Source: Sinorhizobium mexicanum (lineage in GTDB: Bacteria; Pseudomonadota; Alphaproteobacteria; Rhizobiales; Rhizobiaceae). From it: a stretch of DNA of 64,000 nt. The notes under the pieces are model-generated. The model searched no databases. It was not told the origin of the DNA and was given only the letters and a program-made list of their open reading frames with translations. The translations under genes were made by a program, and so were the position numbers. The stretch covers positions 1,823,501 through 1,887,500 of the forward strand of contig NZ_CP041238.1 in assembly GCF_013488225.1 (NCBI RefSeq). The letters run 5' to 3'. The first letter of the stretch is position 1; every line of letters starts with the position of its first letter. Shown here piece after piece: positions 1-8,231 of the stretch.

Positions 1-360
1 GAGCAGTTCGTTGCCCTCGCGGGAAACGACGCCGACCTTGGGCGTGCCGATATGCTGCGAATTGGCAGCGTTGTGGAACGCGCCCCAGGCGACGACGCCG
101 ACTTTGACGTCCACTTCGTTCTCCACGCATTCGAGGAGAGGCTCGTTCGAACTCAGGACATTGTCGAACGCGGCCGTTTCGTCGCTCAGCGACGCCGGCA
201 GCCCCGAACCGTAGAAATACGGCGCGTCGAATGACATGTTCTTGAGTTCCTGCGGATGCTCGTCGACCAACGCCACCTCGTGGCCTGCCGCCCGGGCCGC
301 CAACGCGAACTCACATCCCAGTCGGCTCGCTCCGACGATCACGATACGCTTGCCACTCAT
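1..360 (-). CDS. FAD/NAD-dependent oxidoreductase, N-terminal part (runs off window)
   Basis: The first 120 codons of a minus-strand gene are present; the rest lies beyond the window edge. The start ATG at 358-360 is preceded by a purine-rich GAGGGA site. The protein opens with a nucleotide-binding Rossmann segment (IVIVGASRLGCEFALAARAA) followed by an acidic strand end (LVDEHP), which is the usual ADP-binding fingerprint of flavin oxidoreductases. The later VGVVAWGAF segment resembles the HcnB/SoxA-like group, but that subgroup is a guess. It lies downstream of etfB-etfA in the same orientation with 97 bases between, so it is probably co-transcribed and may exchange electrons with the ETF. 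Confidence 0.6.
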   Translation of the reverse strand, partial: MSGKRIVIVGASRLGCEFALAARAAGHEVALVDEHPQELKNMSFDAPYFYGSGLPASLSDETAAFDNVLSSNEPLLECVENEVDVKVGVVAWGAFHNAANSQHIGTPKVGVVSREGNELL

Positions 361-456
361 TTTGCGTTCCCTCTTGTGAACCGGCCCTAGCCTGGTCGTT
401 ATTCAGTTTGTTGAGCCGGCCCGGGAAGACGGCGAGACCATCCCCGGCCGCATAGG

Positions 457-1407
457 TTAGAGCTTCCGCATCGCGGCTGACAAAATCTGCTCGTAGTCAC
501 CCACGATACCGATATCCGCTACCTTGAAGATACCCGCTTCCGGATCCTTATTGATAGCGATGATCTTTTTCGCTCCGCCAATCCCGGCAAGGTGATGGAC
601 CGCTCCCGAGATGCCGACGGCAACGTAAACGTCCGGACTTACCTTTTGGCCGCTGAAGCCAACCTGGCGCGACGACGGAACCCAGCCCATCTCGACCGCG
701 GCGCGGCTTGCGCCGACCGCCGCACCCACCTTGGCAGCGAACTGCTCGATAACCTGCCACTTATCGGCGGAGCCGACGCCGAGACCGCCGGAAACGACCC
801 GGCTGGCTCCGCGGAGGGGAATCCCGCCCGTGTCCGGCAGCGCTTCCGAAGCGATGAACCGAGCGCGGCCCTGCTCGACGGCCGTCGAAGAGACCTGTGC
901 GTCGACATCGGTACCGGAAGAAGGAGCGAGGGCTTCGCCGCTGTACAGAAGGACCGCCTTTCGATCCCCGAGCGAGACGGACTTCTGCACCATTGCGCCC
1001 ATAACGGGGGCGGTAACGCGCAGGCCGCCATCGGCAGCCTCGATTGCCTCGCATGCAGTCAAATACTCGGCAGACAACGAAGCCGCGACCTGAGGTGCCC
1101 AGTTTCTGTTGGCGATGGTTCCAAGGCCGACTACGAGCGACATCGATGCATCCGCTACGGCTTTGCCCACGGCGTGCACCAGGAACTCGGCACCGTCGCC
1201 GACCGGACTTTCCGGAGCGATCGCCGACACGGCGCGGAAGACGTTGCCGTGCTTGATCGTCACGGAAGCCGATCCGGTGGTATTCAGGACGAGCAGATCG
1301 GAGGTGTAGCCTGCGCTGGCGACCGCAGAGGCAAGAGCGGCGAGGGTGGCGAACTCCGAGGCGCGGGTGTCGGGGGAATTATGAATGACAAAGAGAGCGT
1401 TCTTCAT
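457..1407 (-). CDS. etfA: Electron transfer flavoprotein alpha subunit
   Basis: This 316-residue protein has the normal length for ETF alpha. The N-terminal half is the Rossmann-like ETF domain; the C-terminal third carries the FAD-binding domain, visible as VGASRAAVEMGWVP, then GFSGQKVSPDVYVAVGISGA and AINKDPEAGIF, the classic ETF-alpha signature. It forms a heterodimer with the beta subunit encoded just upstream (10 bases between them) and carries electrons from acyl-CoA or N-methyl-amine dehydrogenases to the quinone pool through an ETF:quinone oxidoreductase. No acyl-CoA dehydrogenase is seen in the window, so the electron donor is probably the FAD oxidoreductase next to it or is encoded outside. 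Confidence 0.93.
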   Translation of the reverse strand: MKNALFVIHNSPDTRASEFATLAALASAVASAGYTSDLLVLNTTGSASVTIKHGNVFRAVSAIAPESPVGDGAEFLVHAVGKAVADASMSLVVGLGTIANRNWAPQVAASLSAEYLTACEAIEAADGGLRVTAPVMGAMVQKSVSLGDRKAVLLYSGEALAPSSGTDVDAQVSSTAVEQGRARFIASEALPDTGGIPLRGASRVVSGGLGVGSADKWQVIEQFAAKVGAAVGASRAAVEMGWVPSSRQVGFSGQKVSPDVYVAVGISGAVHHLAGIGGAKKIIAINKDPEAGIFKVADIGIVGDYEQILSAAMRKL

Positions 1408-1417
1408 TTCCCGTACC

Positions 1418-2185
1418 TCACTTGTCGAGCGCCGCGAGAAGGGCGGAAGCCTTGTCCTCGTCGGAACCTTCTATGAATCTCGTCGCCTGGACGGCACGCT
1501 GGCCTTTCTTCGGCGCGTACTTCGGCGGCACGGTCGAATGACCGCCGACGTCCGTTTGGATGACCTCGATAGTCGCCTTTTTGGACGCCATCACTCCTTT
1601 GAGTCCCGGTGTTCTCGGCTTGTTGATCTCGTTGGAGACAAGCAGCATCGCCGGAAGCGTCACCTCGTATTCATCGATCGTGGTGTCGGCCAGCTTGCCG
1701 ACAGTGATCGTCTGCTCGGAGGCCGCCTTGATCGAAACGATCGGGGCGAGCGCCGGAATGCCAAGGCCGTTGGCGACAAGATAAGGCACATATCCGGCAT
1801 CGGCATCGGACGACTGACGCCCGGCGATCAGGAGCGACGCGGCTTCTTTCTGCTTGAGGGCCGAAACGATAGCCTCGGCGGTCTTGAACGGATCGCGGCG
1901 CGACTGGCCGTCGAGTTCGACCCGAATCGCGTTATCGGCACCCATCGCGATTACGCGGCGAAGATACTGATCTGCTGACGCGTCATCGGCAGTGACCACG
2001 GTGACGGTCGCGCCCTGTGCTTCCTTCAAACCGACCGCGGCCTCGACCGCATTCAGATCGTACTGGTTGATCGTGTATTGCGAGGAAGCATGAAGCACTA
2101 TCTCGTCCTGAGACTCGGAGATCGACACGAGCTGCTCGGGAGTGTTCGGATCTGGAACCCTCTTGATTAAAACGACAATATTCAT
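1418..2185 (-). CDS. etfB: Electron transfer flavoprotein beta subunit
   Basis: This 255-residue ETF beta begins MNIVVLIKRVPDPNTPE, typical of the family, and keeps the ADP/AMP-binding region including GRQSSDADAGYVPYLVANGLG and the conserved LPAMLLVSNEINKPR stretch. It pairs with the alpha subunit whose start follows 10 bases after its stop. The operon order is MaoC hydratase, etfB, etfA, then the FAD oxidoreductase, all on the minus strand, so fatty-acyl-type or N-methyl substrate oxidation is the likely context. The ATG at 2185 is the natural start. Confidence 0.93.
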   Translation of the reverse strand: MNIVVLIKRVPDPNTPEQLVSISESQDEIVLHASSQYTINQYDLNAVEAAVGLKEAQGATVTVVTADDASADQYLRRVIAMGADNAIRVELDGQSRRDPFKTAEAIVSALKQKEAASLLIAGRQSSDADAGYVPYLVANGLGIPALAPIVSIKAASEQTITVGKLADTTIDEYEVTLPAMLLVSNEINKPRTPGLKGVMASKKATIEVIQTDVGGHSTVPPKYAPKKGQRAVQATRFIEGSDEDKASALLAALDK

Positions 2186-2283
2186 TCGACTTCAGCGCTC
2201 CTGCCGCTGGTAGCTCCGCACCATTTCGACACCGTTCGGATCGTCCAAACCTCAGAGCCGTAGACGGGCGGTTATTTTGACGT

Positions 2284-2772
2284 TCAAGCACCGGTTCGGG
2301 CATGGAACATGACCTTCCAGATGCCCTGCTGACAAACCTCGCCACGCTGGTTGCGGACTTCAAGCCAGAAATTCACGATCCCGCGGGAGGGATTGGACGT
2401 ACGACGGACTTCCTCGACACGCTGGTAAACGTGGATCGTATCGCCCATTTTCACCGGAGCCTTGAGGTCCCAGGTCATGCCGAGGAAGGCGATTGCCGTA
2501 CCTTCTTTAATGCCAAGGCGGAATTCGAGACCCGTGATAATCGCGAAGACGGCGGGTCCGTGAAGGATACGGGCACCGAAGGGCGTCTGGCTGGCGAAGA
2601 TTTCGTCCGTGTGTACCGGGTTATGGTCACCCGTAAGCGCAGCGAACATCACGATGTCCGTCTCGGTAATCGTGCGGCGCGGGGTGATCCACTCCTGTCC
2701 GACCTCGAAGTCATCGAAGTACATTGCGTTCGAACCAACCACGATTGCCTCTTGAGTGTTCGTCGCGTCCAT
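2284..2772 (-). CDS. MaoC-family (hotdog fold) dehydratase
   Basis: The 162-residue protein has the MaoC/R-hydratase layout: YFDDFEVGQEWITPRRTITETDIVMFAALTGD, then HNPVHTDEIFA with the catalytic Asp/His pair region, and GARILHGPAVFAIITG. The family hydrates enoyl-CoA esters to 3-hydroxyacyl-CoA or acts as a mesaconyl-type hydratase. It lies 98 bases upstream of etfB on the same strand and probably shares the promoter in 2773-2940, where a degenerate copy of the cluster operator lies at 2848-2861. An alternative start exists at the internal MYFDDFEVG methionine, which would remove about 16 residues. Confidence 0.85.
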   Translation of the reverse strand: MDATNTQEAIVVGSNAMYFDDFEVGQEWITPRRTITETDIVMFAALTGDHNPVHTDEIFASQTPFGARILHGPAVFAIITGLEFRLGIKEGTAIAFLGMTWDLKAPVKMGDTIHVYQRVEEVRRTSNPSRGIVNFWLEVRNQRGEVCQQGIWKVMFHARTGA

Positions 2773-2847
2773 TAAGTCCCTCCTAGTGCGCCTCTGCGCA
2801 TGGATTGCCGCGCCAGGCGCTGCAGTCGATGTGTGAATCTGATTTAC

Positions 2848-2861
2848 ATACTGTTGAGAAT
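2848..2861. promoter_or_regulatory. Degenerate copy of the RTAC-N6-GTAY operator
   Basis: The sequence reads ATAC-TGTTGA-GAAT, seven of eight fixed positions of the motif found at the other promoters in the first 20 kb. It lies in front of the MaoC-ETF operon and just downstream of the citrate-synthase-like gene's stop. On its own it would be unremarkable; it is listed because better copies occur in front of the neighbouring units. Confidence 0.3.
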
Positions 2862-2940
2862 GGATTTTCTACTAGCGAGTGCGTGCTGTCAAGCGAACAG
2901 TACGTCGCCGCTGGTCCGAGGCAGCGGGTTTCCGCTGGCC

Positions 2941-3756
2941 TTAGACCCAACCCGCTTCCCGAAGCGCTGTCGCCAGATCGCGCTGGGCAACCGAGTATTC
3001 AACGTGCGTGTCGGGGATCAGGCGGTTACGAATGCCGGACTGCATTTCCTCGGAGATGTGGGCGATCAGGCCGGGGAAGGTCGACAGAATGGCCAGGCCG
3101 CACATCTCCTGAGGAGTGAAGCCCATCTGCACCATAATCGCGGCAAGCATGCCGACGTCGTTTAGTACGAGATCGGGTTTGTTGCTGGCGACCTGGAACG
3201 CCCTGTGGACGGCTTCGTACCACTCGGTGGCTTCGCCCCAGACGCCTTCTGCTTTCGCGATGGCCTTCAGCCGCTCGGAACGGGGATCGACGCCACGGAA
3301 TACCTGATGTCCGAAGCCCGGTACCCGGCGTTTGACCGAACGCAGTTCCTCGACCAACGAAGCCGCAGCCTCGTCCATCGGTCGACCGCTTTGCTTCCAT
3401 GCGGCGAAGTTCTCGGAGATGAACCGCCCGGTATCCTCGGGAGAGAGGGCGTACTCACCAGCCGCGAGTACCGCAGCGCCCAAACCGGCCGTCATCACGG
3501 GATTTACCGACACGACCGCCCTTGCAGCCACGGTGCCTGATTTCTGAAGGCCGTAGTCCAGGATCGAAGAAAGAATGACGTCCATCATCTTAGCTTGACC
3601 CCGCGTGGGGAGCTCTCCGCGCACGAGAAGGTACGTGATTGCGGAGAAAGGCACGCTGCCCACCAACTCGCTCATCGCATATCCGCGGATATAGATGTCC
3701 TGAGGAGTTATCTGGCTCACACCAGTGATCCAATGCGACGGCGTTCCTTTGGTCAT
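2941..3756 (-). CDS. Small citrate-synthase-fold protein (citrate synthase / citryl-CoA lyase family)
   Basis: The 271-residue protein corresponds to the catalytic core of citrate synthase without the usual N-terminal part, a size seen in citryl-CoA-lyase-like relatives. Visible family marks are the opening ITGVSQITPQDIYIRGY, VPGFGHQVFRGVDPRSERL (the His-containing loop, usually GHRVY), and LNDVGMLAAIMVQMGF, where relatives commonly have an N-V-D-G order, so the catalytic Asp may be shifted or replaced. It could condense or cleave an acyl-CoA with an oxo-acid as part of this pathway. It is probably co-regulated with RidA from the operator-rich region 3757-4078. The exact reaction cannot be told. 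Confidence 0.8.
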   Translation of the reverse strand: MTKGTPSHWITGVSQITPQDIYIRGYAMSELVGSVPFSAITYLLVRGELPTRGQAKMMDVILSSILDYGLQKSGTVAARAVVSVNPVMTAGLGAAVLAAGEYALSPEDTGRFISENFAAWKQSGRPMDEAAASLVEELRSVKRRVPGFGHQVFRGVDPRSERLKAIAKAEGVWGEATEWYEAVHRAFQVASNKPDLVLNDVGMLAAIMVQMGFTPQEMCGLAILSTFPGLIAHISEEMQSGIRNRLIPDTHVEYSVAQRDLATALREAGWV

Positions 3757-4078
3757 TTTCTCCCCCGGGGTGTGGAATTTCGCGAAGTGCGGGCCATTCG
3801 TTGAGGAGGTCCCTTCGCCGTGCCGCCAGAAAGAGGGCGGGACGATCCGGAAACCGGCCGCAACGCCGTCCGATGCTGTCGCATACTAGATAATCCGTGG
3901 AACATACTCAAGGGTACAATTGAGGTTCTGTGAAAATCTCTAGTGTACGCATGGGGATAAAAATGGGTGCCGAAGGGAGTTTCGTACTTTCAAGTATGGA
4001 ATAAGGCGCTATTGGTATGTGGTGGCCCTCGGCCTCCGGGGCCCGGCATGGATCTTTTACAGTGGAAGGAATCGTTAA
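3757..4078. promoter_or_regulatory. Divergent promoter region with operator copies
   Basis: This 322-base spacer separates the citrate-synthase-like gene (leftward) from RidA (rightward). It contains two exact RTAC-N6-GTAY sites, ATAC-TCAAGG-GTAC at 3904-3917 and GTAC-TTTCAA-GTAT at 3984-3997, and a near copy GTAC-GCATGG-GGAT at 3945-3958. The three are spaced about 40 bases apart, compatible with cooperative binding on nearly the same helix face. No protein-coding segment is convincing here. Confidence 0.5.
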
Positions 4079-4465
4079 ATGTTGACGCCAGTGAATCCGC
4101 CCGAAGCCAAATGGCCGGGCCTTTCCCAGGGAATGGTTTTAAAGGGCAGCGGAATATTTGTTTCGGGAGGACATTGCGGCCTTGATGCGTCTGGCGAGCC
4201 AGTCACGACCTCGCTCGAGGACCAGATCGTCGCTATGTTCGAAGGCTTGAAGCTGACACTCGCCGAAGCGGGCCTCGGATTCGAGCACGTCGCCCGTACG
4301 ACGTGCTTCGTCACGGAGTTCCGGCCGGAACTGTTGGCGACTATCAAACAAGTACGTGCTCGTTACTACAACGGCGACTGCCCTCCGGCGAGCGTCATGG
4401 TCCAGGCTGGACTGTACGACGAGCGCCTCTACGCCGAGATCGAAGTGATCGCTGTCGTGCCGTAA
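4079..4465 (+). CDS. RidA/YjgF-family protein lacking the canonical arginine
   Basis: This 128-residue protein matches the length and fold of RidA trimers, with LSQGMVLKGSGIFVSGG near the start and a C-terminal EIEVIAVV. Canonical RidA imine deaminases carry an Arg in a P-A-R-S/T stretch at the subunit interface; here the equivalent is CPPASVMVQAG, so the Arg seems to be absent. That argues for another Rid subfamily, often linked to catabolic operons, and not for housekeeping enamine deaminase activity. The ATG at 4079 has an AGTGGAAGGA ribosome site 6-9 bases upstream. The gene ends at a strong hairpin shared with the convergent dehydrogenase. Confidence 0.85.
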   Translation: MLTPVNPPEAKWPGLSQGMVLKGSGIFVSGGHCGLDASGEPVTTSLEDQIVAMFEGLKLTLAEAGLGFEHVARTTCFVTEFRPELLATIKQVRARYYNGDCPPASVMVQAGLYDERLYAEIEVIAVVP

Positions 4466-4473
4466 TGCTCTCA

Positions 4474-4501
4474 GGCACGGGCGGCTCGAACCGCCCGTGC
4501 C
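4474..4501. terminator. Bidirectional hairpin terminator between convergent genes
   Basis: A perfect 11-base inverted repeat, GGCACGGGCGG / CCGCCCGTGCC with loop CTCGAA, sits between the stop of the RidA-like gene and the stop of the dehydrogenase. There is no long T-run, but the position between two converging genes makes a terminator the simplest reading. Confidence 0.65.
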
Positions 4502-4509
4502 GAACGCGC

Positions 4510-5559
4510 CTAAAGAGCGTTTGCGATCTCGCGGGCGAGGGAGAAAGTGTTCGAGGTCCCGCCGCAATCGGGTGTGAGCAGGAGGGTCCGGCGAGTGATC
4601 CGGGAGAGGGCGGCGAGGAGATCGGCGGAAGCTTCCCTCTCACCGAGGAAATCCAGCATCATCGCACCGCTCCATACCGTCGCGATCGGATTGGCCGCGC
4701 CGGTACCCGCAATATCGGGCGCAGACCCATGTACCGGTTCAAACATCGACGGGACGCCGCCAAGCGGATTTATGTTGGCGGATGCGGCAAACCCAAGGCC
4801 ACCTTGTATTGCCGCCCCGATATCGGTGAGGATGTCTCCGAACAGATTGGAGGCGACGACCACGTCCAGTGTCTCTGGATGCGTGATCATCCGAGCCGAC
4901 AAGGCATCGATATGGTAACGGGTAACTTCGACGTCCGGGTACGCCGGAGCGAGTTCTTCCGTAATCTCGTCCCACATTACCATCGTGTATTTCTGTGCGT
5001 TAGATTTCGTGGTTGACGCCAGTTTCCCGCGCCGTAGTCGCGCTTGCTCGAAGCCGAAGCGGAGAATGCGTTCGACCGAGTGCCGCGTGAAGATCGACGT
5101 CTCGACGGCGACTTCCTGAGGCGTGCCGACATGAACTCGCCCGCCTGCTCCCGAGTACTCTCCCTCCGTATTCTCTCGGATGCACAGGATATCGAAGTCG
5201 GATTTCGCCAGTGGTCCCGAAATGCCGGGCAACAGCCGATGGGGCCGGATGTTGGCATAGAGATCGAACTGCTTGCGGATGGGCAACAGCAGGCCATGTA
5301 GCGATACGCTGTCGGGTACCGTCTTCGGCCATCCAACCGCTCCAAGTAGTATGGAGTCAAAATCGCGAAGCGTATCGATGCCGTTCTCCGGCATCATCCG
5401 CCCCGTCTTCAAGTAGGTTTCGCAACTCCAGTCGAAAGAAGTCTCCGTCAGTTTGGCACCGTGCTTCGAGGCGGCTGCCCTGATAGGAATCAGTGCCGCT
5501 TCGATAACCTCTTTCCCGATACCGTCACCGGGGATGACTGCGATCTTGTAGTCCTTCAC
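4510..5559 (-). CDS. Tartrate/D-malate-type dehydrogenase (isocitrate/isopropylmalate dehydrogenase family)
   Basis: I place the start at the GTG at 5557-5559, preceded by AGGAG eight bases away, giving VKDYKIAVIPGDGIG and 349 residues; the open frame extends 43 codons upstream but that extension has no family resemblance. The substrate loop LLLPIRKQFDLYANIRP, CIRENTEGEYSGAGG, and the metal/NAD region DALSARMI...VASNLFGDILTDIGAA are those of NAD-dependent beta-decarboxylating dehydrogenases, closest in style to tartrate dehydrogenase/D-malate dehydrogenase. It would oxidise a 2-hydroxy-dicarboxylate with decarboxylation. Operator copies lie upstream at 5620-5633 and 5641-5654. Confidence 0.85.
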   Translation of the reverse strand: MKDYKIAVIPGDGIGKEVIEAALIPIRAAASKHGAKLTETSFDWSCETYLKTGRMMPENGIDTLRDFDSILLGAVGWPKTVPDSVSLHGLLLPIRKQFDLYANIRPHRLLPGISGPLAKSDFDILCIRENTEGEYSGAGGRVHVGTPQEVAVETSIFTRHSVERILRFGFEQARLRRGKLASTTKSNAQKYTMVMWDEITEELAPAYPDVEVTRYHIDALSARMITHPETLDVVVASNLFGDILTDIGAAIQGGLGFAASANINPLGGVPSMFEPVHGSAPDIAGTGAANPIATVWSGAMMLDFLGEREASADLLAALSRITRRTLLLTPDCGGTSNTFSLAREIANAL

Positions 5560-5619
5560 GTTGTTATCTCCTCTTGCGTTGCACCGTCGCCTCACCAGGC
5601 GGGGCAGAATGCGGCCTTC

Positions 5620-5745
5620 ATACCAATAAGTACGGTGAACATACGTATATGAATAATCGAGGGGCGCGCAAGCATGTGAAGCTTGCAATGCGCGCGCTTA
5701 ATGGATACACATACCGAATAGCATGTGTAACATACGTAACGGTAC
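5620..5745. promoter_or_regulatory. Divergent promoter region with two exact operator copies
   Basis: Between the dehydrogenase (leftward, start 5559) and the deacetylase (rightward, start 5798) lie exact RTAC-N6-GTAY sites ATAC-CAATAA-GTAC at 5620-5633 and ATAC-GTAACG-GTAC at 5732-5745, with near copies at 5641-5654 and 5711-5724. One exact copy lies near each gene, which fits separate control of the two divergent units. Confidence 0.5.
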
Positions 5746-5797
5746 ATCTTGGGTGCCCTGGATTGTGCGACTGAGGACGAGGGGCGATAGGCTGAAA

Positions 5798-6631
5798 ATG
5801 ACAAATGTCTGTCTCACGTTCGATTTCGACGCGGTCTCCCTCTGGATCACCACCATGCGGCAAACGAGCGCGACCCCTCTGTCGAGGGGCGAGTTCGGAG
5901 CGCTGGTAGGCGTCCCTCGAGTTCTTGCGCTACTCGCGGAAAAGGACATCCGCGCGACATTTTTCGTTCCCGCGCACACAGCGGCAGCGTTTCCCGCGGA
6001 AACGCTGCAAATCCGAGACGCCGGTCACGAAATCGCGCTTCACGGTTATTGCCACGAGACCCCTGTGGGGCTCTCCCGCGACGACGAAGGCCGGATGCTC
6101 GACCGCGCGCTGAAGAAGATGCGGAAGGTGCTGGGAGCCGATTTCAATCCCAAGGGCTATCGCTCGCCAGCATGGGATCTGACGGCTGATACCGTCTCGC
6201 TCCTCGCGGAAAGGGGACTTCTCTACGATTCCAGCATGATGGCCGACGACTATCGTCCATACCGAGCTCGGACGGGATACGTCGCCACCGAGGATCAGTA
6301 CGAGCGCGGAGAACCGAGCGACGTGATAGAGATTCCGGTTGCTTGGGAACTGGACGACTTTCCCCATTTCACGTTTTTGAACAAGCCCATGTATCTCGGC
6401 ATGCGGACCCCCGTGGAGGTGTTCGAACTATGGAAAGAGGAGTTCGATTTCTGTCACTCCCTCGGGGACGGCGTTTTCACGCTCACATTGCATCCTCAGG
6501 TCATCGGCCGCGGTCCAAGGATCGCGATGTTGTCGCGTCTGATCGATTACATGCGCCAAGCGCCAGGCGTCGAGATTCGGACAGTGGCGGAGGTCGCCGA
6601 GGAACGCGGCCGCCGCTTGCTCAGGACGTAG
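5798..6631 (+). CDS. Polysaccharide deacetylase (NodB-homology) family hydrolase
   Basis: The ATG at 5798 (GAGGGGCGATAG upstream) starts MTNVCLTFDFDAVS, giving 277 residues; the frame is open 25 codons further up without family similarity. The NodB fold marks are TFDFD (first catalytic Asp region), LHGYCHE (the H-x3-H metal site) and KGYRSPAWD. No signal peptide is visible, so it is probably cytosolic, more like the PuuE-type or amide-hydrolysing members of the fold than a wall deacetylase. Its place in front of a CoA ligase and an amidase suggests it hydrolyses a C-N bond of the pathway substrate. Confidence 0.8.
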   Translation: MTNVCLTFDFDAVSLWITTMRQTSATPLSRGEFGALVGVPRVLALLAEKDIRATFFVPAHTAAAFPAETLQIRDAGHEIALHGYCHETPVGLSRDDEGRMLDRALKKMRKVLGADFNPKGYRSPAWDLTADTVSLLAERGLLYDSSMMADDYRPYRARTGYVATEDQYERGEPSDVIEIPVAWELDDFPHFTFLNKPMYLGMRTPVEVFELWKEEFDFCHSLGDGVFTLTLHPQVIGRGPRIAMLSRLIDYMRQAPGVEIRTVAEVAEERGRRLLRT

Positions 6632-6682
6632 CAGGCCTTCCGAACCCCTGAAGAACACAGGATATAGAAACTGAGAACTCAC

Positions 6683-8203
6683 ATGGAAAATTTCGAGTCA
6701 CAAAAGGCGTCCGTCTATAATGTATTGCTGCGCGCTGCCCGGGACCGAATGGATAAGGTCGCGATCGTCTACGAAGATTCGGAGATCACGTACGCCGCAC
6801 TGCTTGAAAAGATTGAGCGAGTCATCGCGCGCCTACGATCGCTGAACATTCGTCGCGGCGATGTTTTCGCAGTCTACGGACAAAACCATCCGGAACAGCT
6901 GTTCTGCTACTACGCGGCCTCGAAGACCGGTGCTGTTTTCGTGCCGGTCAATCCCAACCTGACGGCAGCCGAAGTCGCCTACAACTTCGATCATAGCGGT
7001 GCCAAGGTCCTCTTCTACGACGATCACGTCGCCGACACCGCACGGGAGGCCGTCGCCGCGGACAAACTGGTCCATATTTCGGAACTCACGTCGCTTCCCG
7101 GGGAAGGCGAACACGTCGCCGCGGTTGCGTCGCCCGACGCCGATTTCATCATCACCTACTCGTCCGGGACTACCGGTAACCAGAAAGCGGTCGTCCTCGA
7201 CCAGCGTGCTCAAACCGATGTCGCGTCATCACTGGCGAGGATGTGGGGTATCAGCGAAACCGATACGACCTTGGTTGCCTTGCCGCTCGGATATCTTTTC
7301 GGTGTTTCAACAGCCGCGGCGACGGGACTTTCCGTCGGCGGTACCGTCGTTCTGCTCCGACGCTTTCACCCCCGCGACGTGCTTGAAGCGCTCGCGAGAT
7401 ACAGCGTTAGCGTCTACCACGGCGTCCCGACCATGTTTTCCATGATGATGGAATACTGCGAGCAACGAAATCTATCTTTCGACCTGTCACACACACGCCT
7501 ACTGATCTGCTCGGGTGCACCGCTCCCGGATGAGGTAGCCGAAAGGTTCGTCGCCAGGTTCGGCAAACCACTACAGAACTACTACGCACTGACCGAGGTC
7601 ACTCCGGTGTTCGGACGTTACTACGACGATCCCGTCGAGCTTCCGCGGGGTGCTATCGGCAAAGCGGCCCCCGGCGCGGTTATCAAGGTACTCGACGCGG
7701 ACGGCGCGGAATGCGGCACCGACGAACCCGGGGAGGCGTTCGTGCGCGGGGCCGCGACGCTCAAACGCTATGCTAAAGACCCGGAACTCACGGCTGCGAC
7801 GCTAAGGGACGGCCTTTTCCGTACCGGAGACCTGGTCAGTCGCGACAGTAACGGTTTCTACTACATCGTCGGCCGTATCAAGGACATCATCATCCGCGGC
7901 GGCCACAACATCTCCCCCGCCGAGGTCGAGAAGACGATTGTGAGCCATCCGGCTGTCCAGGATGTAGCGGTCGTCGGCGTGGCCGACGGCATATTCGGCG
8001 AGGTTCCGGTAGCGTTCGTCGTTCCGCGGGCCAACTCGAAATTGTCGCCGGACGAGTTGATCTCGTTCGTCGAAGAACGGATCGCGGACTTCAAGGTCCC
8101 CAGGACGATCCACTTCGAAAACGAGCTTCCGCAGGGAAAAACGGGAAAAACCGACAAGAAAGCGTTGAAGACATTGGCGGAGCGCCGGGCCTCCGGGACT
8201 TGA
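6683..8203 (+). CDS. AMP-forming acyl-CoA synthetase (copy 1)
   Basis: The 506-residue protein has the ANL superfamily core: P-loop motif TYSSGTTGNQKAV near residue 155, YYALTEVTP (A5 region), FRTGDLVSRD, GRIKDIIIRGGHNISPAEVE (A8) and PQGKTGKTDKKAL with the C-terminal catalytic lysine (A10). It activates a carboxylate as acyl-AMP and then forms the CoA thioester. It lies 51 bases after the deacetylase and 28 before the amidase in one operon. It is clearly paralogous to the protein at 9975-11501 of nearly equal length, so the cluster may activate two related acids. The substrate cannot be read from sequence. Confidence 0.92.
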   Translation: MENFESQKASVYNVLLRAARDRMDKVAIVYEDSEITYAALLEKIERVIARLRSLNIRRGDVFAVYGQNHPEQLFCYYAASKTGAVFVPVNPNLTAAEVAYNFDHSGAKVLFYDDHVADTAREAVAADKLVHISELTSLPGEGEHVAAVASPDADFIITYSSGTTGNQKAVVLDQRAQTDVASSLARMWGISETDTTLVALPLGYLFGVSTAAATGLSVGGTVVLLRRFHPRDVLEALARYSVSVYHGVPTMFSMMMEYCEQRNLSFDLSHTRLLICSGAPLPDEVAERFVARFGKPLQNYYALTEVTPVFGRYYDDPVELPRGAIGKAAPGAVIKVLDADGAECGTDEPGEAFVRGAATLKRYAKDPELTAATLRDGLFRTGDLVSRDSNGFYYIVGRIKDIIIRGGHNISPAEVEKTIVSHPAVQDVAVVGVADGIFGEVPVAFVVPRANSKLSPDELISFVEERIADFKVPRTIHFENELPQGKTGKTDKKALKTLAERRASGT

Positions 8204-8231
8204 GCCCCGAAAGAATGCGAAAGGCTGCCCA

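Noticed and set aside
592..1476. A 294-codon plus-strand frame over ETF alpha
   Set aside because: ETF alpha on the minus strand is unambiguous; this frame is its shadow.
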